64,000 nt of DNA from a virus, in the IMG/VR virus record IMGVR_UViG_3300029910_000005, positions 61,318 to 125,317 of that record; one strand, 5' to 3'. The stretch's first letter is position 1. Every line of letters begins with the position of its first letter. Below the pieces are notes generated by a model, which ran no database searches, was not told the origin of the DNA, and saw nothing but the letters and a program-made list of their open reading frames with translations. Made by a program: the position numbers and the translations under genes. Positions 21,984 through 33,309 of the stretch are shown piece after piece.

Positions 21984-24900
21984 TTACGTGTAATAAGCAA
22001 GAAAACGAGTCGGATCACTCAACGAATATACCAACACTTCACGTATAGAAATTCCACTCGGTAGTGCAAAAAGCGTGATCTGCGATACTCCAGCAGTAGT
22101 AGCACATTGATATTCTTCACCATTAGAGACACATGTAGTTGACGACCCTGGCGCAGTCACCACCACTCCTAAGGTCCCTGTGCCATTATATACCCTAACA
22201 CTGCATCCTGTCCCCCCTATGATCGGATTGCGTAGCGTGAGCACCTTTGATCCAGTAAGATTATACGCCGTCTCGGTCGCTCCATCGGTCATATTGGTCC
22301 CAGAGACATTATACACCAGATTGTTATACTGGATAGCGAAGCAGGTACCTAAATAGGAGCTGTTATGGATGAGGAGGCAAGGGTTGGTAGGTTGCGCTGT
22401 TCCACATGGAGATGATCCTGAACAGGGTACCACCACGGTATCTCGTTGAGTCCAACGGAAATCGCCAGTAGGAGTTCGTGCTAGATCGACGAATGAGGAG
22501 GCATTGGGTTGTGCTATCTGATAGTAGCTCAGAGCCTCCGTTCCAGTCAACCAGGAAGCCAGCGCCGTCGATTCTCCAGCACAGAGTTCGGTTGTCCCTG
22601 GGAGATCGAGGACAGTATCCTCCCCTGAGAGGTCATTCACCACGTTTGTTTCCGGTTTGATGTAGGTACTCTCTCCTAGCGTGCTCTCTGTCTCATAGAC
22701 GAACGGAAAGTCGAAACGGGTGATGGGGTTAGGTCTGGTTCGGAGAATGAGTCCTGCATTCTCTGTGGCACATCCCCACCGTTTGCCGTCAGAGGACAAC
22801 CAGCTACCATCGGCTTGTAGAGGCACGATATTACCGTTATAGTCAACGGCGTTATATCCAGGCTTCGGGAACCCACCACATACCTCTTTCTGGCCTTTTA
22901 AGTACGAAATAATTGCCAGTTCATCACATGCTGTACCTCCGTAAGAGGGGTCTTTACAGTAGCATTGTCCTGGAGCTAATGTCTGTCCATCAGGGGTGGT
23001 GAAGTAGTCGAAGAGTGGGACATTAGTAGGATCAGCTACGTCGATAGAGGAGGAAGGTTCGTGTATGGTCCATTGGTTAGGGGTCTGACAAGCCGTTATC
23101 GTGGCATTATCAGAAGCCAGCACAGTATACAGCTTGATCGTGTCACCACGTACCATACCGTACATATCAAACCCCAAACTCTGATAGTAAGCGGTAGTGT
23201 TTAGGTACATGGAGAGATCGATGAGGTAGGTAACAATCGTCGAACTGGTTCCAGAGAAGTTACCAGAGAAGTTACCTACCACTAACTTATCGTAAGGTAC
23301 CGTGGTATAGGTAGGAGAGAGAGAGGAAACCCATACGGCGACGTAACAAGCAGGATTGGAGCAGGAGAATGAGCCGTAGAGACGAGTGGTGTTGATCATA
23401 CTGTACTGGGCGTTGTTCTTGCCGGTGTTCTGCCAGGAGGAGAATGATCGGGTGATACGTAGCCAGACGTAATCATTAGGGACAATCTCAAGCATGACGA
23501 ACGCTTTCGTGGCAGTCGACGGAAACCCATACGAATCAGCTACCCCATAGGTGGAAGGATCGATGACAACTCCACACCTGGAGATTGTCCATGGTATGCT
23601 GGAGTTCACCGCTTGAAGATTGAGGGGGTACTGATCGGCGGGGATCTCGATGAGAGGGAGTTGAGGAGCATCTGGGTCACAATACTGAGCATCGAGGGCT
23701 CTTCTCTCGCGACAGATACCAGTTTTGCTCGAGCATTGGACACCGCAATCGACAGGCCAGATCCGAAAGGGGTCGAAACAGATCCATTGTCCTGGATTCG
23801 CGGTAGCTCCAGGAGAAAGATAACCAGGGCGATCACAATACCCACCTGCCTGGAATGCAGCTTGCACCTGTGGAAAGGGCCAGACGAGAGACTCTCCTGA
23901 ATAGGTCTGTAGATAGGTCAATTCGCGTTGATAATCGACCCTTCCTTGAACTAAAAAAGCATCAAGCTGGCCTGTATCGTAGGCTAGTTTGGCAGCGAAG
24001 AGTTCCTCATTGTTGGCTTGGACGGTATCAGGATAGCGTAAGAAGACAGTGGTTGGAGCATCAGGGGTACCGCCATTTCCACGCGCACTGTCTCCGCAGA
24101 TATCTCCCATACGCCCATTCTGACAGACATATTTGGTATAGTCCTGGAGACAGAGAGCGGTGTAGGCGGGATTCTGGCAAACCACGGTAGTTATTTGGTA
24201 GGGAACCCCACTGGTGAGAGGATTATTGGCTATCACGGCGGTACAATCATCAAGGAAGAAGCGGGTGGTGTATTGGGAAAGGATCAGGTTTGCGATGAGT
24301 CGAGCATATACACGAGTATAGTTAAATTGGAGACTGGCAAGGGCAACAAACTGCTGGCTCGTGGAGTTATTGGGAGCTGCCCAACTGACATACACCTGAG
24401 GAGCTACCTTGTTGATAGCGAGACTATCTTCGGTTTGCTCCATCTGGGAGACGACGTATTCGAAGACATTGGGACTGGCAGGGTTATACCATCGTGCGTC
24501 AAATTGCCAGATACCAGGAGGTTGCGCAACGATGCAAGAAGGACAGACAAGAACAGGACGCCCTAGAGATGCGCATGGAATAAACTGGTTGGGGAGAGCT
24601 GTGCCTGGACCGCCATTGAGCAAGGTTTGGACATCCGTCATCGAGAGCAGAGTCATGCTAGCGGCAGGAATCACTGGAACAGATGTATGGTAATTAACAG
24701 ATGAAGAAGTGGTGATACGACCAGAATAGGCATATGGGTTGGAGGGGTAATTCATAGGGTTCGATTGTGACGCTAGTCCACTGATTCCCTGCAAGATGCG
24801 AATATCCACACGCGAACACATGTAGGGATTGGAGGATAGCGTAAGCGTCTGCTCATCCCCTGAGTTGAGCGGAGGAGCAGTGAATTGCGCCCTAGCATTA

Positions 24901-27900
24901 ACCTCCATCTGGTATGCGGTGAACAGAGGATAGATATTCCACGATGTAAATTCTGCACCATAGACACCGTTTGCCCAATAGTTCAGATCGTATGTACTCT
25001 GAACAACCTGACCTGGAAAGAGATATTCTCCTCCCTGTCCAGGCGTGAGATTGGATACCGTACAGGTTCCATCTACTTGGGGAATACAGATACATCCTCC
25101 ATAATCATTGACAGCGATACATTGATTGGTACATCCATACACCCCTGCATATCCTCCCCACGCCTGGTTTACTGCCGATATTCCATAGGTGGTTTCTTCC
25201 TGGAAAGAGCGCACACTCTCACCGCCACCGCCACCGCGTACCATCGTGAGTATACATGGTCCCTCGACGGCAACAGAGAGGATATGGGATCCAAACTGTC
25301 CTAACATCTGGGTACCTAATCCGAAACAACTGGTAGCTCCAGGAGTCGCACATTCATCCCAAGTACCACCATACCCGAAGGTCGTGAATAGAGATGCATA
25401 GCCATCTGCCGGGGAGACGACATAGGTTTTCTTCGCACCATATGGACCGCCTGCTTGAAAGTTTCGGCCACAGAGGTAGGTATTAAAGAGGGAAATCCTA
25501 CAGGTCTGTGGGTTCACCCAGAAGGTATTGACAGCACCTTTCGTGATGACAGTAGTTTGATAGGCAGGATTACCGACATATTTGGTCTGACTGTAGATAA
25601 GTCCTGGCATTGTGGCTGCTCCGATGGTTATGGGAGGACTGTATTGATTAGAGGCTACGACCATCACACCGAATGCGTTTTCAATCATAGCTGCTGGAAA
25701 GGTGTTCGTGTTCCATACGGTTATCGGCGAAAACCCAGCTTGAGGACCAGCGGTTGCCCAGGTGTTTTGCAACTGAGAAGACGCGCTGCAACCGTAAGGA
25801 GAACCACCACATGGTGAATACGATAACCCCGTGAACACTTGACGTTGATCTTCGGTGAATAGAATGTTAAGGGCAGAAGACCAAGACATGGCTACTCCTG
25901 ATGTCCAATCCGTATTCCACAGTATTGAACCATCTACGTCAGGCGTGGAGACATAATCTGATCGATCCGAGGGAGATAGTAGGGAATATGGTTCGATACC
26001 ATTAGAGGAGATGACACAACCCCATTGCGAACACGAGGGGACAAAGAAATCAGACATTGCTGGATTCGGCATCTCATTCCTATTTCTTGCCCCTATAAGA
26101 CACGCCTGAGTACATCTTGTCTGTCCTCCAGGACAACATGCTTCACCAAAATACTGAGCATAACTGCCAGCAGGATCGAGTCCACGATCCAACGCTAACC
26201 ACGCCCCAACATTCTGACATGCAGCAGCTGCCTGTGCGTAGTTCAGATTGGTTACCGTAATGGGAGGTTGACCAGTGATATTAGGGTAGATTTGGTATGG
26301 AAAGTACCCACCATCCAGACCGAGCAGATTAGGGTTCTGTAGATAGAGCATATCGATACATTGTCCTGTCCCTCCTGCATGGGGATTCACCTTGTTGCCT
26401 TGTGCATACTGGATGCGTCTCAGTAGACCAGGAGGCATAGGGAGGATGAAGGGGAAGTACCCAAACACAACGAATTCCTGTATCAGAAACGGTCCATTGG
26501 ATGACAGTAGGACACTGGTAACTGGTCCACTTGCTTCAGAGATTGGCACACAACATGTAGAAGTCATTGGACATCCAGGATAAGTTATCGTAGAAGCAGG
26601 AGTTAGAATTTCAGCTCCTGGAATACCAGAACAGACCGATTCCATCCAGTCAATGCAAGTCTCTGATCCTAGACCTGCATAACATGCGTCCGTATAGGTA
26701 ACCCCGAGTTGCGTGAAATCATATGGACGCCATAGTTGCTGACAACCAACAAATAACCAGGTCCATTGTCCTGAATAGTCATCGAGATCCCCAAGCTGAG
26801 CAACCTCACCACAAAGAGATTCATTGGCATCGTTCAGGAAGAGGATATTTACCGTACTCTGCGTGTTAAGAGATCGGCCGAAGATATGGAAATGGGTCAC
26901 ATAGGTTGCATTCGGGAACGTGAAGTTGAGGGTAGAGTTGATCTGTATATAATCCAGACCTAGTTGAGGGGGTTGGGAAAAACCGGTCTGGAAGTATCTC
27001 CATTTGAAGTCAGTTAGTATTGGAGGTATACCGGTGGTATAGGCGGTTAAGTCAGCGGGACTAGAAAACGATTTCAGGTACGGTCCTACGATGGTTTCTC
27101 GGCCCACATAGGGGAGCATACAGACTGGACTAGCAGGGTTTTCGTGAGGATAGACACAGATATCCCCCTCGATGGTGATGAGATCGTTGGTCAGTTGCTG
27201 GATCATCTGCACCCACGCCGATTGCTGTAGAGCCAGGAACCGAGCAGGTTGAGAAACGAGTAACTTGATGATGTCAGCCGCATTCGGATTCAGGCCTAAG
27301 CCTAACATAAGCATTGGGAGTTGATCCTCCCAGGATGGTTCAATGGTAATTTGAATCCAATTGGCAGAGTTGGTAGTGGCCTTGTTGCATGGATTACCGT
27401 TGATTCCCATCGGGGTCTGAATGTACTGGAAACACCCAACTCCTGTAGCATCCGGACCATATCCTGCACCAGTTACGAGATCGACTTCACATAAACATGA
27501 ACCATCAGCGAGAGCTTGTCCGTGATTATTACAGGCGTAAACCATCGGTGTGCGTTCCGAACCAGTACAATCCTGGGGGAGAACGCCAGTAGGGACTTTG
27601 GCGATCAAGCAAAGTACCATCGGGCATCTTGAAAGGCGTGAATAGCCCTCACAGAAGTTATTCCAGAGTACCTGATTAACGGGATCAGGACCGATAGGAG
27701 CGCCACACGAACCACCAATCCAAAGACCAGGAAGAGTCACGAACTCGTTATCCTGATAGGGCAACTTGGTGACCGGATCCAGTTGCGAGTATTGCAATTG
27801 TCGAGGATCATCTTGACAATAATACTGCTGACAATACTCTCCACCCCATCCATTAGGGACTAATTCAGTGGACTGGAGATGGTTGGAGATATTTCCACCG

Positions 27901-30900
27901 TCTTGTAAGGATGCCAGATCGGTCGCCAAGTCCCCACATCGACAGTATACTTCATCACGATAATCTCTCTTAGCTGGATATCCATTACCAGCACAAGCAA
28001 GAGGGAGGGTTACATCTCCTCTCTGGCATGCCAGTAGATCTACACCGCACATACCGTAGTAATTCGACGTGGTTGGACAGGCAATATGGGCATCTCGAAA
28101 CAGATTTGCAACTGTTCCTGGGAAACAATTGTAAGGGATCGTCTCGCATGCTCCATCCGTGCAATTTTGTGCTGAACAATGCTCTAAATAGGGGGTGGAA
28201 GGTTCGCCCCATGCAAGAGGATTACCTGCAGTGTAGGGTACAGTCACAAGATTTGTCCATTCTTGAGTATACGCGAAGGTATCCTGGCCTGAGAAACAAT
28301 CGCAGGTGCCATCTACGCGACATTTGCCCCCTGCACCACACGGAGGGGAGATAAAAGCTACATTGTAGCAGTCTTTCTCGGACGCCTGACAATGACCATC
28401 AGGGCAGCGGAAGGGGAATTCGTTGTATTGGGTTACTTTGGTCCAGGGAATTGTGTAGGAGGTACCGTTAAAGTAGGTGAAGGTTTTCCAGGCGGTGACT
28501 TGGGGGAGATTGTTGGGGTTTCGCGTAAGTACACAATCTTCCAGTTCGAGTTTCTCACCGTAGGGACCCTGTACAGCATAGGGGCAATTGGAAGCCATCA
28601 TCTTACCTCCAAGATCGTAGTAGCAATGCAGAGCAGCCACTCCCCATGGAGCAAACTCGAACGAGACGCGATTCCATTGCACCTCACCAGCAACTGGTGG
28701 AGACCCATCTTCATTGATCACTTCGATCTCTGAATCCATATAACATCCTCTCACAGGTGCAACGTAGCTCCTCCCCGGAAGGATCTTCATCGGACGTGAA
28801 GTGCCACATGAACACCATAGATGAGGATCGATATTGAAAGTATAAGGATCACCTGCCATACAATAATCGAGACTACAATCGACCCCGCCATAACCTACTG
28901 CGCACGCACATTTGTACTTGTTACTCTGGGTAGAGATCTGTGTACATCCATCCCCTGGATTGTTGTAGGTCACTGGTGGACACTGAGAGGGATAGAGAAC
29001 ACATTCACCAGTTTGACAGCGCACTAGCCCATCACAATCAAGACATTCACCACGAACTACTTGTGTCACAGCTCGTGTGAACTGCAGACTTGGCACGAGA
29101 ACAGTCACCAGTCCACTTGCGAGGTATTCGTCGATAAGGGCAGAATTCTCAACGACATGGTCGGATTTGTTGGTATATTCTTCGAGGATGAACTGCTCAT
29201 AGGCTGTCAGATTACATGTGCTACCTGGGAGTAGAGGTATAGTACGTAAACTAAAACCACACTTCCCACATTGGGTCCCAGTTGTACAAGCAATACCAAG
29301 TTGTACCAACGATAAGTTCTGCGTGAGGGTGTAGTTAGGGTATCCCTGCACTCCTAATGAGAAATTGAATTGTTCATTGCTGGGATCTACCACACGATAA
29401 ATGTATGAAAGTGGCGCGGTTAAGTTGGCATTAGAGGGATAAATGGAAACTCTCCCTGTCCAGGTGAGATTGAACAAGGAAATAGGGGGAGAAGCGGTCC
29501 CAGTCACCCACCATACGAGAAGAGTGGGGGTATTCTCATATTGTATAGTGTTCGGAGGAGCAGGAGGATTTGGATCGTAAATAGTACAATTGAGGGAAGC
29601 TAATCGACAATATAATAAAGTTGTATCGATACCACCTGCTCCAGAAGGCAATATGCCCATCTTGAAAGGGTTCATCCCTAGTCCGTTCACGAGATACATC
29701 TCGTCAACACAAGCGTCTCCAGCAGCTGGCGTGAGACCATTGCCTACAGTGCAAGTTTCCGTACAGATACAAGGAACGGTGGAGTTCAGGTTACGGGAGA
29801 GGATCGATTGGAGAGCGTAGGACGTTATCGAGGTGAAAGAGGGACTGACGTTCAGTTCGATGGCCTCATTGTCACATTGTTGGTTGGTGAACACGAGAAA
29901 TTCACGTACTCCTAAGACATACAGTGACACAAGACGGACACCAATATGGCGGTTAAGACTGTATAGGGATAGATAATGGTCCTCACTACCAGAGTAGACG
30001 GCGGTTTTGATTTGGCCTAGTGTTGTCCAGTGGATACCATCGTCAGAAACTTGCACATCGACGAAAACTGGTATGCTGAAATTACCAGCCCAGACCCCTG
30101 CAGTTTCAAAGACGACGTACGCTCCAACGAGAATTTCTGGTTCGGTGAAGAGATAGGTGAGGGTCTTATGGGGGTCGAGGTCGCTGGAAATCCAGTAGGT
30201 GAGATCGTTCCAGAGGACGTTGTCTTTCTGTCCGGGGTTGGAGGAGACGAGGATCTGGGAGGGGATGATGGGGATACCGCCAGGAGCAAAGACGGGAGCG
30301 ATTGTCTGGTTCGGACCTAAGCCTTCGATCCACCATTGATCGAAGGTGACTGATTGGTTAAGGGCATAGATTGGTTTGAAGGTTTGGCGAGGGAGGACGC
30401 AATCAGAGTCGATCTCGAAGGTCTCTACGGCTTGTGAGAACTCGGAGGAGGAAGCCCTTATCGTGAGATTAGTATCACAGGAGGATAGATTATAGACCCT
30501 CACTTCCATGAGATACGCAGACCATGGCGGTCTCTCAAAGTAGGCGGTTCCATCCTCGTCAGGCTCGACGAACCAGGTGAGATTGGAAGGCGGAGCAGCA
30601 CCAGCTTGGATGAAAAAGCAGACAGATTCGAGACTGTAACGGTATGCATCGAGATAAGCTTCCACCTCTGCCATACCAGGGTAATGCCCGAAACAGTTAC
30701 ATCCTCCTCCAGCAGGACAGAGACATTGGTAGACTGGGATGAACTGGTCTCCACAGTTGCAGGTCATGTCACGTTGGGCATCGGTGATGGTGCAACTACA
30801 GGTGACAGAGACGTTCGGGAAAGATTGAGGGGAGAGGAGAGCAGGCTTGCCGTTAGGGCAGATTCCAGGGAAGACACGGAACGATTCATCGGTAAGCCCA

Positions 30901-33239
30901 CGTCCAAATTCGACTGAAGTGATCTGCTTCATGGCGGAAACCTGCACTGGATCGCTATAACCGAGGGTGGAGATGGTCATCGGATTGGAAGACGTTACGG
31001 TACCTCTGGAGAGAAATTCACGCCCGAAAACGGTAAAAGTTGCGATAGCCTTCATGCCAGGGATAAGCGCTGAGTTTGAACGACGGGTGATATCTTCCCA
31101 CCACTGAGCATCGAGGACAGAGGCGTTCACCGTACTGGGAGGACAAGCAGAACCCTGCACGAGATCCCCTAGTTCGATGGTAGAAATGGAACGCACACCC
31201 TGAAAATCAACCGTAGGTGTGTACAGTAACCACCCTGAATCCATGGAGAAGTCGGTTTCATTGACCTCCTGTACGGCTGACCCAACCGCCCATGGTCCCA
31301 ATCCTTCCCAATCGATGGAGGCTGCGGTAGAGCTAGTTAGGGTGAGGACGGTCTTCACGCGAGTATAGGGAGCGTAAGGTGCAGGGGTACAGAGGAGGTT
31401 GATGCTGGAGGTTTTTGTGTTGCATAATTTGCGAGTGCCATCGTAGGAAAGACGAGTGGCAACGTTCCAGATACAACCCTGGAAGTCAGCAAAGCATTGA
31501 GCATAGGTAACCAGAGTTCCTCCAGGAATAACCACCAGAGTGGAGCTGAGGTTGGCGATGAACCAGTCGCCATTTATCTGGTCGTATACCACGCGTGAAG
31601 CTGAACCATCGAGAACATAGACGTTACTGGTAGCGACGGTGGACTGGAGTCTTACGAGGGTATAATCGTTAGGTAGCATGTTGTTCGTGTCAAATACGAA
31701 AGGACTGGGATCGACGTCCACGAAGGTGGCATCTACGAGAGAGACACTGCGTGCGACGATCGTTGGTAGATAGAGTCTAGCTGCTTCTTGTTCGTAGGTC
31801 TCGGAGAACACGACGGTTTGAATACCAGGTCCAACTACGGTTTTGGAGACTCCTCGGTATGTTAGCTGGAGGGAACCGACAGAGGAAATGAGTTCCAATT
31901 GGACCACCAGGAGCGAAGATTCGAAGAATTGCTCGCCAGCAGGTATCAGATACCCTGTGGAGGTTAGATTGGCGAGATCCCCTGCACAATCTGAGAGCAG
32001 TTGTAGGTAATCGGTAGTACTAGCATACGCAGCTTGGGAGATGAACGAGGATGCGAAACAGAGATTATCAACCAGAACTTGCGTCATATTCTCCATCAAT
32101 CCGAACGCCCAAGTACCATAGATGAGATTATAGGGTTGTGGCATACATGAACCATCACGACAACGCACCGGACGATTCGCAGGACATACGGTGCGAGGCG
32201 TGCAGAGGGTCAGGTCTTGAACACATAGATCAGGCGAACCACCACAATTGGTAGTTCCAGGACCAGTACAGAGAGTGGTAGCAGCAGCTGAGCCTTTGAA
32301 AGGAGCTCCTATTTGCGCACCTACACCTAAGGTGGGTTCTCCATGTCCAGAGCAAACAAGACCGAATCGTTCAGGACACGCGCCTAATTCGCAGGCTACT
32401 CCGGTTCGTCCTGCTTGGCAGAAGCAGCGGTAGAAGTTACCAGTGGGAAACACGGTGGCGACCTGGGGATAGTAGACGAGTTTCATGTCGGGGTATTGGG
32501 AATGAGTGATGAGTTGACCACACATTGGCTGAGAGAGGATGTTGACGAGACCGATATCGTCACGCATCTGAACGAGAGCTTCAGGGGAGAAAGTCTCCAG
32601 ATGAGTTTGGGAGAGATAATTGATAATCGCCTGATTGCATTGACAGCCGAGACCATTTACGGTACCATTGTAGGTGTAGGTCACCGAAACATTCCCGAAC
32701 TCGTTACAGACGGTATAGCTATCACTGAGGGGACAAGGATTGGCATTACATGATGATCCCGATGTCCCCTGGGGGCATTGACACATTGGTAGGGAGAAGA
32801 TTTCATCTTGGGCTTCGGTGCCTAGTGAGACACGACGAGCGATATCCTGGATCGTTGGCATACAACCAGCAGCATCCCACCCTCCGGTTTTGGTGTTCCC
32901 GTAGTATGTTTCCTGACAAGCAGTAGGGACAACACTCATATTGGCAAATACCGCACCGACGTATCCGATGGCGGAACATCCAATACCGAGAGATTGAACG
33001 AACCCATCGGCGAGAGTAACAGAGCAAGCAGGACCACTATAGTATACATTGGTGCAGATACATAGTCCATTGGAGCAGGTTCCGAGGCCGTTGCATATTT
33101 TTCCGGCATAGGTGGGACATTGGGCGGTGAAGACGCCGAAGATGACGAGCAGTTCGTAAATGAGGGCGACGATCGCAATACTGGTGAGCATCGCTAGGGC
33201 GATCACCAGACGGTGTAGTATGGGGGTCCGTTTACTCAT
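21984..33239 (-). CDS. Giant membrane-anchored EGF/LDLa-like surface protein (3751 aa)
   Basis: One uninterrupted frame from ATG 33239. Residues 11-36 form a signal anchor (LVIALAMLTSIAIVALIYEL). Immediately after comes an EGF-like unit (C-N-G-L-G-T-C-S-N-G-L-C-I-C, about 49-62). Further Cys-rich units are scattered: CQCPQGTSGSSC (near 150), CFCQAGRTGVAC (near 280), RCRDGSCMP (about 360), RCQTGECV (about 1405), GYGGVDCSLDYC (about 1455), RCPDGHCQ (about 1613), KCRVDGTCDC (about 1640) and DGSCLC (about 1910). The C/DG/C pattern resembles fragments of LDL-receptor class A repeats. Between these lie long beta-rich stretches with many N-x-S/T sites. There is no second transmembrane segment. Topology suggests most of the chain is outside the membrane, as a fibre or receptor-binding protein. 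The related 37168-38022 gene shares the M-K-I-x-P-G-x-x-Y motif. Confidence 0.8.
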   Translation of the reverse strand: MSKRTPILHRLVIALAMLTSIAIVALIYELLVIFGVFTAQCPTYAGKICNGLGTCSNGLCICTNVYYSGPACSVTLADGFVQSLGIGCSAIGYVGAVFANMSVVPTACQETYYGNTKTGGWDAAGCMPTIQDIARRVSLGTEAQDEIFSLPMCQCPQGTSGSSCNANPCPLSDSYTVCNEFGNVSVTYTYNGTVNGLGCQCNQAIINYLSQTHLETFSPEALVQMRDDIGLVNILSQPMCGQLITHSQYPDMKLVYYPQVATVFPTGNFYRCFCQAGRTGVACELGACPERFGLVCSGHGEPTLGVGAQIGAPFKGSAAATTLCTGPGTTNCGGSPDLCVQDLTLCTPRTVCPANRPVRCRDGSCMPQPYNLIYGTWAFGLMENMTQVLVDNLCFASSFISQAAYASTTDYLQLLSDCAGDLANLTSTGYLIPAGEQFFESSLLVVQLELISSVGSLQLTYRGVSKTVVGPGIQTVVFSETYEQEAARLYLPTIVARSVSLVDATFVDVDPSPFVFDTNNMLPNDYTLVRLQSTVATSNVYVLDGSASRVVYDQINGDWFIANLSSTLVVIPGGTLVTYAQCFADFQGCIWNVATRLSYDGTRKLCNTKTSSINLLCTPAPYAPYTRVKTVLTLTSSTAASIDWEGLGPWAVGSAVQEVNETDFSMDSGWLLYTPTVDFQGVRSISTIELGDLVQGSACPPSTVNASVLDAQWWEDITRRSNSALIPGMKAIATFTVFGREFLSRGTVTSSNPMTISTLGYSDPVQVSAMKQITSVEFGRGLTDESFRVFPGICPNGKPALLSPQSFPNVSVTCSCTITDAQRDMTCNCGDQFIPVYQCLCPAGGGCNCFGHYPGMAEVEAYLDAYRYSLESVCFFIQAGAAPPSNLTWFVEPDEDGTAYFERPPWSAYLMEVRVYNLSSCDTNLTIRASSSEFSQAVETFEIDSDCVLPRQTFKPIYALNQSVTFDQWWIEGLGPNQTIAPVFAPGGIPIIPSQILVSSNPGQKDNVLWNDLTYWISSDLDPHKTLTYLFTEPEILVGAYVVFETAGVWAGNFSIPVFVDVQVSDDGIHWTTLGQIKTAVYSGSEDHYLSLYSLNRHIGVRLVSLYVLGVREFLVFTNQQCDNEAIELNVSPSFTSITSYALQSILSRNLNSTVPCICTETCTVGNGLTPAAGDACVDEMYLVNGLGMNPFKMGILPSGAGGIDTTLLYCRLASLNCTIYDPNPPAPPNTIQYENTPTLLVWWVTGTASPPISLFNLTWTGRVSIYPSNANLTAPLSYIYRVVDPSNEQFNFSLGVQGYPNYTLTQNLSLVQLGIACTTGTQCGKCGFSLRTIPLLPGSTCNLTAYEQFILEEYTNKSDHVVENSALIDEYLASGLVTVLVPSLQFTRAVTQVVRGECLDCDGLVRCQTGECVLYPSQCPPVTYNNPGDGCTQISTQSNKYKCACAVGYGGVDCSLDYCMAGDPYTFNIDPHLWCSCGTSRPMKILPGRSYVAPVRGCYMDSEIEVINEDGSPPVAGEVQWNRVSFEFAPWGVAALHCYYDLGGKMMASNCPYAVQGPYGEKLELEDCVLTRNPNNLPQVTAWKTFTYFNGTSYTIPWTKVTQYNEFPFRCPDGHCQASEKDCYNVAFISPPCGAGGKCRVDGTCDCFSGQDTFAYTQEWTNLVTVPYTAGNPLAWGEPSTPYLEHCSAQNCTDGACETIPYNCFPGTVANLFRDAHIACPTTSNYYGMCGVDLLACQRGDVTLPLACAGNGYPAKRDYRDEVYCRCGDLATDLASLQDGGNISNHLQSTELVPNGWGGEYCQQYYCQDDPRQLQYSQLDPVTKLPYQDNEFVTLPGLWIGGSCGAPIGPDPVNQVLWNNFCEGYSRLSRCPMVLCLIAKVPTGVLPQDCTGSERTPMVYACNNHGQALADGSCLCEVDLVTGAGYGPDATGVGCFQYIQTPMGINGNPCNKATTNSANWIQITIEPSWEDQLPMLMLGLGLNPNAADIIKLLVSQPARFLALQQSAWVQMIQQLTNDLITIEGDICVYPHENPASPVCMLPYVGRETIVGPYLKSFSSPADLTAYTTGIPPILTDFKWRYFQTGFSQPPQLGLDYIQINSTLNFTFPNATYVTHFHIFGRSLNTQSTVNILFLNDANESLCGEVAQLGDLDDYSGQWTWLFVGCQQLWRPYDFTQLGVTYTDACYAGLGSETCIDWMESVCSGIPGAEILTPASTITYPGCPMTSTCCVPISEASGPVTSVLLSSNGPFLIQEFVVFGYFPFILPMPPGLLRRIQYAQGNKVNPHAGGTGQCIDMLYLQNPNLLGLDGGYFPYQIYPNITGQPPITVTNLNYAQAAAACQNVGAWLALDRGLDPAGSYAQYFGEACCPGGQTRCTQACLIGARNRNEMPNPAMSDFFVPSCSQWGCVISSNGIEPYSLLSPSDRSDYVSTPDVDGSILWNTDWTSGVAMSWSSALNILFTEDQRQVFTGLSYSPCGGSPYGCSASSQLQNTWATAGPQAGFSPITVWNTNTFPAAMIENAFGVMVVASNQYSPPITIGAATMPGLIYSQTKYVGNPAYQTTVITKGAVNTFWVNPQTCRISLFNTYLCGRNFQAGGPYGAKKTYVVSPADGYASLFTTFGYGGTWDECATPGATSCFGLGTQMLGQFGSHILSVAVEGPCILTMVRGGGGGESVRSFQEETTYGISAVNQAWGGYAGVYGCTNQCIAVNDYGGCICIPQVDGTCTVSNLTPGQGGEYLFPGQVVQSTYDLNYWANGVYGAEFTSWNIYPLFTAYQMEVNARAQFTAPPLNSGDEQTLTLSSNPYMCSRVDIRILQGISGLASQSNPMNYPSNPYAYSGRITTSSSVNYHTSVPVIPAASMTLLSMTDVQTLLNGGPGTALPNQFIPCASLGRPVLVCPSCIVAQPPGIWQFDARWYNPASPNVFEYVVSQMEQTEDSLAINKVAPQVYVSWAAPNNSTSQQFVALASLQFNYTRVYARLIANLILSQYTTRFFLDDCTAVIANNPLTSGVPYQITTVVCQNPAYTALCLQDYTKYVCQNGRMGDICGDSARGNGGTPDAPTTVFLRYPDTVQANNEELFAAKLAYDTGQLDAFLVQGRVDYQRELTYLQTYSGESLVWPFPQVQAAFQAGGYCDRPGYLSPGATANPGQWICFDPFRIWPVDCGVQCSSKTGICRERRALDAQYCDPDAPQLPLIEIPADQYPLNLQAVNSSIPWTISRCGVVIDPSTYGVADSYGFPSTATKAFVMLEIVPNDYVWLRITRSFSSWQNTGKNNAQYSMINTTRLYGSFSCSNPACYVAVWVSSLSPTYTTVPYDKLVVGNFSGNFSGTSSTIVTYLIDLSMYLNTTAYYQSLGFDMYGMVRGDTIKLYTVLASDNATITACQTPNQWTIHEPSSSIDVADPTNVPLFDYFTTPDGQTLAPGQCYCKDPSYGGTACDELAIISYLKGQKEVCGGFPKPGYNAVDYNGNIVPLQADGSWLSSDGKRWGCATENAGLILRTRPNPITRFDFPFVYETESTLGESTYIKPETNVVNDLSGEDTVLDLPGTTELCAGESTALASWLTGTEALSYYQIAQPNASSFVDLARTPTGDFRWTQRDTVVVPCSGSSPCGTAQPTNPCLLIHNSSYLGTCFAIQYNNLVYNVSGTNMTDGATETAYNLTGSKVLTLRNPIIGGTGCSVRVYNGTGTLGVVVTAPGSSTTCVSNGEEYQCATTAGVSQITLFALPSGISIREVLVYSLSDPTRFLAYYT

Positions 33240-33297
33240 TTTTTATTTTTGTGTTCCCTCTCTTAGGAAGGTTTATATGTGCACTGTCCCCCTCTCC

Positions 33298-33308
33298 CAC
33301 ATATATAC
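33298..33308 (+). promoter_or_regulatory. Promoter-like CACATATATAC element
   Basis: Directly before ATG 33310 with CTCTCC upstream. A second, minus-strand-oriented GCACATATA copy at 33274-33282 may serve the giant gene, 34 bases from its ATG. Confidence 0.5.
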
Positions 33309-33309
33309 A

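Noticed and set aside
22478-32753. Many antisense ORFs of 60-140 codons opposite the giant gene
   Set aside because: All lie inside one continuous 3751-codon frame with clear protein features; the shadows have no domains or promoter motifs.
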